Source: SAR324 cluster bacterium (lineage in GTDB: Bacteria; SAR324; NAC60-12). Taken from it: DNA of 64,000 nt. How positions within the stretch are numbered: the stretch's first letter is position 1; each line of letters opens with the position of its first letter. Positions 36,960-44,866 of this stretch are shown one piece after another. The translations under genes were made by a program, and so were the position numbers. Where the stretch lies: positions 62,001-126,000 of the forward strand of contig JANQJU010000051.1 of NCBI GenBank assembly GCA_028281495.1, written 5' to 3'. Below the pieces are notes generated by a model that had not been told where the DNA came from, ran no database searches, and saw only the letters and a program-made list of their open reading frames with translations.

Positions 36960-37730
36960 ATGCTGAACGAAAAAAAGGTCGTGGTGGTGATGCCTGCTTA
37001 CAATGCGGAACACACCTTAGAACAAACCTATGCTGAACTCCCAATGAATATTGTTGATGAGGTGATTCTTGTCGATGACCACAGCGAGGATCGTACTAGT
37101 GAAGTGGCTAAGAAATTGGGGATCACGACCCATGTGCATCCACGCAATCGCGGTTATGGTGGTAACCAAAAGAGCTGTTATACGTTGGCATTAGAAAAAG
37201 GGGCCGATATCGTGATTATGGTGCACCCCGACTATCAATACACTCCTCGATTGGTCGGAGCGATGGCTTGGTTGATTGCTTATGGTGAGTACGATGTTTC
37301 CTTAGGGTCGCGGATCTTGGGCAAAGCCGCACTTTCTGGAGGGATGCCCTTATACAAGTACATCTTCAATCGCATCTTAACGCTACTCCAAAACCTGCTG
37401 ATGAATCAAAAGTTGACAGAATATCACACGGGATTTCGTGGGTTTTCTAAAGAAGTGCTGCAAAGCTTGCCATTGGAGGAAAACTCCGACGACTTTGTAT
37501 TTGATAATCAGATGCTCACTCAAATTTGCCTTTTTGGTTTTCGTATCGGTGAAGTGTCTTGTCCCACCAAATACTTCCCAGAGGCATCTTCCATCAACTT
37601 CCAGCGTTCCGTGAAATATGGCCTCGGTTGCCTGCTCAACGGTTGTTACTATTTTCTTGCTAAAAAAGATGTCTACATCCCTGCCTTCCTTTCAAAAAAT
37701 GGAAGACGCCTTCTCACAAAACCGGAGTAA
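36960..37730 (+). CDS. GT2 glycosyltransferase, polyprenyl-phosphate-sugar-synthase type
   Basis: 256 residues, with no membrane helices and no GtrA domain. The fold is visible in VVVMPAYNAEHTL, VILVDDHSEDRT, NRGYGGNQKSCY and GSRILG. Where the family usually has DAD the sequence reads MVHPDYQY, so one acidic residue is replaced while the second is kept; this is typical of one branch of DPM1-like enzymes. AGGAG precedes the ATG. It lies between the second GT-C gene and a family-member gene whose start follows by 4 bp. Confidence 0.87.
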   Translation: MLNEKKVVVVMPAYNAEHTLEQTYAELPMNIVDEVILVDDHSEDRTSEVAKKLGITTHVHPRNRGYGGNQKSCYTLALEKGADIVIMVHPDYQYTPRLVGAMAWLIAYGEYDVSLGSRILGKAALSGGMPLYKYIFNRILTLLQNLLMNQKLTEYHTGFRGFSKEVLQSLPLEENSDDFVFDNQMLTQICLFGFRIGEVSCPTKYFPEASSINFQRSVKYGLGCLLNGCYYFLAKKDVYIPAFLSKNGRRLLTKPE

Positions 37731-37734
37731 AGGA

Positions 37735-39252
37735 ATGCAATCCAAGATTCCTTTTGAGTTTTTACAAGGATTGATGCAGCAAAGTGCGCACGCTGCCCAG
37801 GCGTTTGACCATTTTTTAGGGGCCGCCCCTCCACTTCCTCCAGAGGAGGCAAAGGTACAGATTCAATTGTCATTGGAAGCGTTTCTAATGTGTGTGAGCC
37901 AGCTCCAACAGCCGCCGTTGTCTCGTCTACCTCAAACAGCACTTCGCAAATTTTTAAACCAAAGTGAAACATGGTTTGCGGGCCGCTCACCAGAGGACAT
38001 GGCGACCGAGTTGATAAAACAGAGCGAGGAACCGTGGGCTGTGTATTTCAAGCGGATCACGCCTTATCTCAAGTTGCTTTCCCGTTTAAAGGTATTGGCT
38101 CACGACCTCGTATTAAAAAATGTGAAGGATTTGCCAGACGCCCAATCTCGTATTGAACTCCATCAATTACACCCTTACTCATCATGGCTACAAAACTATG
38201 GGATTTCTGGCAGCAATCCCGCTCCTTTCTTGTACCGCCACTGCATGAACTTTCTCTTGACGCAAACGGTTCGCTACGGCAACCGGAAATGGAGAACGAT
38301 TGTTGAAGGGGTCGCCATTTTGTTGCTGCTCAGCTTTTTGGGCATTCTCGGATATTTGTTCCTGCCTTATTCGGCAGACGGGGTATTGTATGTGTATGCG
38401 GGAAGGAATCCCAAGCCTCCGAATTTTGAGTTTATGGATTTTTTCAAAAATGCTCCTATGCATTTTGAGGTTCCTGCCAATGGAACCCCCCAAACCGTCA
38501 CGATTCCCTTAGTGAGCAACCGAAGTGTGAACCAAATCTTATTCAGCCTGAAGTTGCGACCAGAACGATCCGTGGAATTGCATCAAGTGCAATTATTGGG
38601 AGCATCCGGCGAGCTTATTCACGAACTGGATTGGAAACAGATGCATCCAGAAGGCTGGACCCTATCCAATGCCATTTGGTCCGGAATCTACCAAGTGCAA
38701 CTCCATTCGATTGAAGAGCTGAAAGCGGTGAGTGCAGACCGGCAACGCCTCGCTCGGTTGGCTATGGAACGGAACAATGAAGGCTACAATTTGGTGAATT
38801 TCCCACCGGAGTTTTTTGATAAATTATCCACCTTGTTAGACCAACGTTTTCCCAACAAACAAGCGATCACAAAAGCGTTGGAAACACTGGATGGGAATCT
38901 GCATCGAGAAGAACGTAAAATGGTCCGCATGTTTTCACGAGTTCCCGTTTTCCGACAGAAAGGGACCGTAGGAGGCCCCTTGTGGCTTTCCCCTATTTTG
39001 GAACGCCCTTTTTATAGTGATGCTCGGTTGCTCTTAGAAAACATGCCCGCAGCGACAATAGCCGCGATCCTCCAAAAATCTGATATCGACACGGCCCTTG
39101 CCCATCGTGATGATGAAAGCTTGCAACGCTGGCGACGGCAATTGGGAGATCAATATCCCAGCACACAATTGGTGATACAAAAGGCCTTTGCACAAATTAA
39201 AGGAATTCATACAATCCGGCTCGTGATGACCATCTACGGTCCACAATTTTGA
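37735..39252 (+). CDS. Single-pass membrane protein with extracytoplasmic beta module (family member 3)
   Basis: 505 residues from the ATG at 37735, chosen because GGAG lies seven bases before it; the frame is open further back, inside the GT2 gene. The cytosolic helical domain (1-185) contains QSETWFAGRSPED and HPYSSWL. The membrane helix spans about 188-212. The outer module runs APMHFEVPANGTPQ through VELHQVQLLGASGELIHELDW. A helical segment with PPEFFDKLSTLLDQRF follows, and the C-terminus is strand-like (HTIRLVMTI). It is similar to the next gene along its whole length. No catalytic motif is seen. Confidence 0.77.
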   Translation: MQSKIPFEFLQGLMQQSAHAAQAFDHFLGAAPPLPPEEAKVQIQLSLEAFLMCVSQLQQPPLSRLPQTALRKFLNQSETWFAGRSPEDMATELIKQSEEPWAVYFKRITPYLKLLSRLKVLAHDLVLKNVKDLPDAQSRIELHQLHPYSSWLQNYGISGSNPAPFLYRHCMNFLLTQTVRYGNRKWRTIVEGVAILLLLSFLGILGYLFLPYSADGVLYVYAGRNPKPPNFEFMDFFKNAPMHFEVPANGTPQTVTIPLVSNRSVNQILFSLKLRPERSVELHQVQLLGASGELIHELDWKQMHPEGWTLSNAIWSGIYQVQLHSIEELKAVSADRQRLARLAMERNNEGYNLVNFPPEFFDKLSTLLDQRFPNKQAITKALETLDGNLHREERKMVRMFSRVPVFRQKGTVGGPLWLSPILERPFYSDARLLLENMPAATIAAILQKSDIDTALAHRDDESLQRWRRQLGDQYPSTQLVIQKAFAQIKGIHTIRLVMTIYGPQF

Positions 39253-39266
39253 GTGAAGTGAAACCT

Positions 39267-40715
39267 ATGGCAAACCTACCTGAATCAGAAATCCTTCCGT
39301 TGCTCAAGGAGGCCTTGCAACGAAGTGCTAATGCCCAAAAACAATTTGATCTGTTTATTGAAATCGATCCGGCCCAATCACCGGGAGCGGCCCACTCCCG
39401 CATTGCAGAATCATGGCAGGCGTTTGAAGACGGGGTGGGGCAACTTCGAAAACTCCCCTCCCATTTCAAATACCAACCCCAAGTGGATGCCTTTTTCAAA
39501 CAAGTGGCTTGGATGCAGACCACTCATCCAAAAAATTTCGTGGCTTCGTCCAACATGGATTGGTCCTCACTGGGTTTGTTGAATCGTTATCTTTCTACTT
39601 TGAAGCAATTCAAGCATTTGCTCCATCAGCTCGTGTATCGTAGCTCCAAGTCTTTGCCCAACCCCCACGCACGCAACGTACTGTTGGCCATCCATCCCTA
39701 CCCTCGATGGATGCGATTTCATGTGCGGTATGGTTGGACCGGATTACTGATCGCAATTGTGAGCGGAAGCCTCATCACCCTCTTATGCGTGACCGCCGTG
39801 GTGGCAGTCTATTTATGGACCCCTCATGAGGCTCCTGGAATCGTAATGGCTTACGACCACCCCCAAGCGCTCAGCCCAACTCCAAGAAAGAAATCTATTT
39901 TTTCACAAGCCTCTGTTCAGTTCACGTTTCCAGCAGATGGCGAATTCCATACACAAACGGTGGTGTTGCCCCAAGACACCCCCATTGAACGGGTCCTGTT
40001 GGCATTTCAAATGCGCCCCAATCGTCTGCTTGAACTCGGCTCAGTGGAATTGGTTTCCGCTCAAGAGGAAGTGATCCGTTCTTATGATTTCCGAACGTTT
40101 CAATTGCCCGAATGGGAACTGTTCCACCAAGTCGGTTCAGGAGAATTTCAAATTCAAGAGAAAACCCTAGAAAGTCTCCAAAGTTTAATGGAAGACCCCC
40201 GCCTGTTACAGCAGATGGCCGAGCAACGACAGGTGTCTGACATTGCCTATGTGAAACTGTCACCGGAAGCCCTCACTGAACTTCGCAGCTTATTGGGACA
40301 AACGTTTGAGAGCAAAAAGGCCTTCAACCAGGCGCTTCAAGGATTGCCAATTGAATTGAATTGGGGTGCTATCAAACTCATCCGGATGCTCGCCCGTATG
40401 CCCATCTATCGACAACGGTCCGGCAAAGACGATCTGCGCCTGTTGTCACCACCTATCAATAGGCGTCCTTTGTATAGTGACTATTTACTGACAGTGGAGG
40501 AGGTCGCCCCAAACGTACTTGCAGAGGCCCTGACAAAGGCAGATATTGATTTAGCCATGCAGTACCGAGATTTTCAGAGTATGAACCGTTGGCTCCGTCA
40601 ATTGGAAAACCGCTACCCCAAAACCAGCGACTTTATCCAAGCATCTCTCCAGAGCATTCCGCCGGTTCATGCGATCCGCATAACCTTAAAAATGCACTAC
40701 CCCCGGCTCAAATAG
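39267..40715 (+). CDS. Single-pass membrane protein with extracytoplasmic beta module (family member 4)
   Basis: 482 residues from the ATG at 39267. In-frame TTG and GTG codons lie just upstream, overlapping the previous stop, so the start is not certain. The order of parts is the same as in the preceding protein: helical cytosolic domain with HPYPRWM, membrane helix at about 158-188, outer module VQFTFPADGEFHTQ through LGSVELVSAQEEVIRSYDF, helical segment SPEALTELRSLLGQTF, then IYRQRSGKDD and a strand-like end (HAIRITLKM). Tandem placement suggests a duplicated pair that may form a hetero-oligomer. Function unknown. Confidence 0.75.
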   Translation: MANLPESEILPLLKEALQRSANAQKQFDLFIEIDPAQSPGAAHSRIAESWQAFEDGVGQLRKLPSHFKYQPQVDAFFKQVAWMQTTHPKNFVASSNMDWSSLGLLNRYLSTLKQFKHLLHQLVYRSSKSLPNPHARNVLLAIHPYPRWMRFHVRYGWTGLLIAIVSGSLITLLCVTAVVAVYLWTPHEAPGIVMAYDHPQALSPTPRKKSIFSQASVQFTFPADGEFHTQTVVLPQDTPIERVLLAFQMRPNRLLELGSVELVSAQEEVIRSYDFRTFQLPEWELFHQVGSGEFQIQEKTLESLQSLMEDPRLLQQMAEQRQVSDIAYVKLSPEALTELRSLLGQTFESKKAFNQALQGLPIELNWGAIKLIRMLARMPIYRQRSGKDDLRLLSPPINRRPLYSDYLLTVEEVAPNVLAEALTKADIDLAMQYRDFQSMNRWLRQLENRYPKTSDFIQASLQSIPPVHAIRITLKMHYPRLK

Positions 40716-40776
40716 GGGGTATGGTCGTTGCATTTCTCTCTTCACTTTTCCAACCTTTGGTCTGTTTGAATCTCCC

Positions 40777-43700
40777 ATGAAGACATTCTTCCAATTTATT
40801 GAGCACAATTCTCATCTTTTGGTGAATCTGACTCTCGGTGCGATTGTTGCCGTGTCGTTGAGCTGGTATCTCACGCTCGACCAAGTGTTTACCAACTTGG
40901 AACCCAACACGGATATTGTGGGATATCCTGCATTTTTTAATTTCTCCATCGACTTATATTACCTGCGTTATTTCTCGTATGTGTTTGGAGTTCCGCTGTT
41001 CGTCTTGGCCTGTGTGTTGCTTTTGTTGGTGTTTGCCGTGGCAGGACGAAAGCCGTTCTTTTTCTTTCAATACTATTCGCTTCAGTTGACTCGAATCATC
41101 CTCAGCCCAATCCATTTGATCCGAGCATTTTTTGCACAAATCGACAAAGGCTTGGACACGCTCTACCACAAAATCATCACGGCCCTCGCTCTAGAACGCG
41201 GACAAAAACTCTATCTCTACACATTGTGGCTGATTGCCTTAGGACTCCCTAGCATCTTGCTTGTTTTTTTGAAGATCCATGCGGTGCCGATCAATGAAAC
41301 CGAACAATTGGTATTTGTGGAAAAATCTTGGATCTGGGCAGCTTTCGCAACCTATCTGGTTTTTACTTTCTATCGATTGGTCACTCGAGGGCAGGACTTG
41401 GGGCAAATGCGCCGTTTTGTAGAACAGGGAGTGTTTCTGGTGGTGTTGCCGTCGATTGTGTTTCTGTTCAAGTTTCATACATTCATTCCATACCCAGTGA
41501 CCATCGATATGTTTCATGCAGGAGAGGGATTGGCACCAGCCCATGCCTTGACCCAAGGCAGCATCCCCTTCAAAGATCTCAACTCTGCCCATGGGCTGTG
41601 GCATGATGCCTTGGTCCCCCTCTTTTTTCTCAAATTTATCGATTATTCCTACATCGGCTACCTCCTCGGCTTGAGTCTCGTCGTAGCGATTGAAGCCGGA
41701 TTTTTAGTAATTTTTTATTACACGGTGTTTGGCCGAACCATTGCGGTGATTTATCTGCTCGATCTATTCATTTTCAAATGGTTTGAAGTCAATAGCTGGG
41801 GGCGTTATTGGCTCACGATGCTCAGCCTCTTTTCTTTTTACCTGTATCTCAAAACCCAAAAGAAGCGCTATTTCGTCATCGCCATCACGATGATGGTCCT
41901 GGCGGTTGCCCTAGTCAGTGACTTGATATTTTATTTGCCTGCATTCCTCATGGCAGTCTTTTTGATGGATATTTATGAGCAAAGAGGCTTATGGGGACGC
42001 TATTTCCATACCCTGATGACTGTGGGGATTGGCTTTGGCATGGGGTTCATTGGATGGTTGCTTTGGCCGGATTCTGTGGAAGGGATTTTGGCATTTTATT
42101 CCAAAATGACGGCCGGGCATCGCTTCACCGCAGGCGTGCCGTTCAATTTAACCGGCCCCTATTGGTATTTTGTCTTGTTCATGCCTGTGTTGGCAATCCT
42201 GATTAGCATGGTGCAATTGATTCCACGCCTGCTGAATCACACCATGGAAAACAATGACTGGATTCATGGAATCTTGTTGGTGCTAATGATTCCTTTTTAT
42301 CTGAAAGGCATCAGTCGGGCTGACATCCATGTACTGCAACCTTATTACTTTGCCGTGTTGTTGTTCGTTGCCATGATGTACCGGATGTTTCCTCTCGTGT
42401 TCCGATATCGCTCTATTTATTGGGTGTTGCTGTTCTATACGGTTTATCAAACACAACCCGCCATCTCCGGACATCTCAGTAATCTGAAGTTAGACCCCCT
42501 GCGCTATGATCAAGAACACCCCACCGAATGGTTGGGTCCCAGCCAGATCGATCCCGAGCAAGTGAACACAGTGACCTATTTTCAGAACTTTTTTGGACAG
42601 ATTTTAGACCCTGAGGATCAGGTATTCGACTATGCCAATCAACCTGCTCTATTCCACTTCTTTCTCAAGTTACCCCCTCCGGTGAGTTATCCCTATATTG
42701 CCATCATCAACACTCCGGATCTCCAAGATAAGATCATCCGAGAATTGGAGGAAGTGCGTCCCAAATATATGATCTATTCCACCAAGAAATACTTCAGTCA
42801 TTGGGATGTGGACAACCGCGTACGTCATTACAAAATCAGCACCTATCTGCATCAGAATTACACACCGTATTATTACCTGGACACCTACCAAATCTTTGTA
42901 CGCAATGATTTGAAAAACCAGGCTCCCCCCGTGTCGACCAACCGGCAAGAAGTGATGTCTGCCGACCTTCGCAATTCTTCGGTGCTGCATGGAATCCAGC
43001 AACGTTTCGTGCAAGGGAATCGTCTCCAGTTTGTTGCCAATTCACAAGATCCGGCATTGATTTTAAAGCTCAACCGGATTTCAGATGCAACCGAGGTGAA
43101 CTATGTAGAAATCACCATGCGCAATACTTCGGGTGTGCAAGGCCAATTGTTTTATTCCGATGATGGTATCTTTACTGAAGCACAGAGCGTCATCTTCAAT
43201 ATCCATGCAGACAAAAACTGGCATACCTACCGATTGCCCATTGAACCTATTGAACTTGGCGAAGCCCAGGTTCGATTCGACCCGTCCAATGACATCGGAG
43301 AACATGCCATCGAATCCATTCGATTTTTTTATCAGGATCTCCCCGGATTTCCTCTGCAAAAGCATGACCTCTGGGAGACATATCCTTGGGGGTACATCCC
43401 CTATATTTGGAGCAAGCGGGTGGGGCCTGAATTGCTTTCCAATCCCAACACCCAAAGACTGGAATCGAAGCATGAGGAGGAACCGCAAGTCTATGCGCTC
43501 GGCGTCCCAGACCACCGGGAAGTCGCTTGCTTAATTGTCAGAATGCGGCTAGAACCGGAGCCTTATGAGGTCCAAAGTTTAGTATATTTTGCCAACACGC
43601 CAGATACCTTCCTCGCCTCAAAGCGTGTGGTTTTCAATGCCAAACCGGATGGTCAATTTCACGATTATGTCATCCGGATGTCCTCCTTACCTAACTGGTA

Positions 43701-43827
43701 TTATGCCGATCCCATTCATTGGATCAAAGTCGTGCCGTTCGAAGGAACGCATTTGAGTGAACAGGAACTCGCGCCTGTGATTGATGGCGTGTGGATGACC
43801 ACCGAAGCAAGTTGTGGCATCCATTGA
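40777..43827 (+). CDS. 1016-residue polytopic membrane protein with tandem carbohydrate-binding-like modules
   Basis: Residues 1-560 contain about thirteen membrane helices with a GT-C-like layout. A loop near 246-275 (MFHAGEGLAPAHA, then DLNSAHG) carries an acidic residue and may be the active-site loop. Residues 570-720 are soluble. Two related beta modules follow: one around 755-840 (VIFNIHADKNWHTY, VRFDPSN, AIESIRFF) and one around 930-1010 (VVFNAKPDGQFHDY, IHWIKVVPFEG). The pattern of F-x3-A/P-D-G-x2-H-x-Y and then a hydrophobic-R-x-D/V-P strand is common in extracellular glycan-associated beta-sandwich domains and recurs in the four single-pass family proteins. The start has no clear Shine-Dalgarno site. 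Enzyme class is inferred only. Confidence 0.7.
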   Translation: MKTFFQFIEHNSHLLVNLTLGAIVAVSLSWYLTLDQVFTNLEPNTDIVGYPAFFNFSIDLYYLRYFSYVFGVPLFVLACVLLLLVFAVAGRKPFFFFQYYSLQLTRIILSPIHLIRAFFAQIDKGLDTLYHKIITALALERGQKLYLYTLWLIALGLPSILLVFLKIHAVPINETEQLVFVEKSWIWAAFATYLVFTFYRLVTRGQDLGQMRRFVEQGVFLVVLPSIVFLFKFHTFIPYPVTIDMFHAGEGLAPAHALTQGSIPFKDLNSAHGLWHDALVPLFFLKFIDYSYIGYLLGLSLVVAIEAGFLVIFYYTVFGRTIAVIYLLDLFIFKWFEVNSWGRYWLTMLSLFSFYLYLKTQKKRYFVIAITMMVLAVALVSDLIFYLPAFLMAVFLMDIYEQRGLWGRYFHTLMTVGIGFGMGFIGWLLWPDSVEGILAFYSKMTAGHRFTAGVPFNLTGPYWYFVLFMPVLAILISMVQLIPRLLNHTMENNDWIHGILLVLMIPFYLKGISRADIHVLQPYYFAVLLFVAMMYRMFPLVFRYRSIYWVLLFYTVYQTQPAISGHLSNLKLDPLRYDQEHPTEWLGPSQIDPEQVNTVTYFQNFFGQILDPEDQVFDYANQPALFHFFLKLPPPVSYPYIAIINTPDLQDKIIRELEEVRPKYMIYSTKKYFSHWDVDNRVRHYKISTYLHQNYTPYYYLDTYQIFVRNDLKNQAPPVSTNRQEVMSADLRNSSVLHGIQQRFVQGNRLQFVANSQDPALILKLNRISDATEVNYVEITMRNTSGVQGQLFYSDDGIFTEAQSVIFNIHADKNWHTYRLPIEPIELGEAQVRFDPSNDIGEHAIESIRFFYQDLPGFPLQKHDLWETYPWGYIPYIWSKRVGPELLSNPNTQRLESKHEEEPQVYALGVPDHREVACLIVRMRLEPEPYEVQSLVYFANTPDTFLASKRVVFNAKPDGQFHDYVIRMSSLPNWYYADPIHWIKVVPFEGTHLSEQELAPVIDGVWMTTEASCGIH

Positions 43828-43855
43828 TGAGCAACCTCAACCGAGATGTGATGTT

Positions 43856-44800
43856 ATGGCAAAAGTCCTCATTACTGGAGGGGCCGGATTTATCGGAAGC
43901 CACCTCGCCGATCTACTGATTGCAAAAGGCGATGAGATTCTAGTCGTCGACAATTTACTGCTGGGACGTGAAGAAAACATTCAACATTTGTTTGGCCACG
44001 AGCGGTTCCAGTTTCAAAAAATGGATCTGTTGGAATTCGATCAAGTGAAAGCTTTGTTTGAAGAGCACCAATTCACCCGCGTGTATCACTTGGCAGCCAA
44101 TTCCGATATTGCCAAAAGCAATTCGGAACGAGGTTTGGATTTGAATCTCAACTTGCAAACCACCCGCTCTGTTTTGGAAGGAATGCTCGCTTGTGACTGC
44201 CGAGAACTCGTTTTCGCCTCCACTTCGGCGATTTACGGAGAGCTCAGCTCCGAGTTGCATGAAGACATTGGCCCGTTGTTTCCCGTTTCGTTTTATGGTG
44301 CCAGCAAACTGGCGGCGGAGGCCTATATTTCCGTCTATGTGAACTCGTACCAAATCAAAGCCTGGATCACTCGTTTTCCTAACGTCGTGGGGGAACGAAC
44401 GACCCACGGAGTGATTCATGATTTCATCCGAAAGCTCCGCAACAATCCAAATGAATTGGAAGTGTTGGGAGATGGCAACCAATTCAAACCGTACTTGTAT
44501 GTTCGCGAATTGGTGGCCGCGATTTATTGGTTTACCGAAAACAGCAATGAGGCTCTCAACTATGTCAACATTGGTGTGGATAGCCGTACCCGTGTCCGTG
44601 AAATCGCAGCAATGGTGATTGAAGAGATGGAGGTCCCGGCAGAGATTCGCTACACCGGAGGCAATATTGGGTGGGTGGGCGATGTCGCTCAGTTTCAATA
44701 CAAACTGGACAAGATTCACCGTATGGGCTGGAAAGCTGATTTGACTTCGAATGATGCAGTTCGCACGGCCATTCGTCGTATTTTAGGTAAAGAAGATTAA
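43856..44800 (+). CDS. NAD-dependent sugar epimerase/dehydratase (extended SDR), copy 1
   Basis: 314 residues from the ATG at 43856, which gives the normal SDR start (KVLITGGAGFIGSHL). The frame is open upstream, overlapping the previous gene. Catalytic features are the serine block STSAIYGE and FYGASKLAAE with the Y-x3-K pair. GDGNQFKPYLYV and GVIHDFIRKL are shared with the copy at 48530. It acts on a nucleotide sugar (GDP or UDP not determined) in the cytoplasm. Together with the heptose genes it probably supplies a modified sugar for the glycan. Confidence 0.88.
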   Translation: MAKVLITGGAGFIGSHLADLLIAKGDEILVVDNLLLGREENIQHLFGHERFQFQKMDLLEFDQVKALFEEHQFTRVYHLAANSDIAKSNSERGLDLNLNLQTTRSVLEGMLACDCRELVFASTSAIYGELSSELHEDIGPLFPVSFYGASKLAAEAYISVYVNSYQIKAWITRFPNVVGERTTHGVIHDFIRKLRNNPNELEVLGDGNQFKPYLYVRELVAAIYWFTENSNEALNYVNIGVDSRTRVREIAAMVIEEMEVPAEIRYTGGNIGWVGDVAQFQYKLDKIHRMGWKADLTSNDAVRTAIRRILGKED

Positions 44801-44866
44801 GTTAAGGAACGTTAACTGACATGAGAATGAACCCCCTAATGACTTGGATGGAGTAAAAAAACGACC

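Noticed and set aside
43955..44719. Long minus-strand open frame (254 codons) inside the epimerase gene
   Set aside because: It is fully antisense to a clear SDR gene. It has no ribosome site and no family resemblance; its composition is that expected of a reverse-strand shadow.
44800..44817. AGTTAA-GGAACG-TTAACT inverted repeat after the first epimerase as a terminator or operator
   Set aside because: Short A/T-rich stem with no T-run; it can arise by chance in a 66-bp gap inside an apparent operon.
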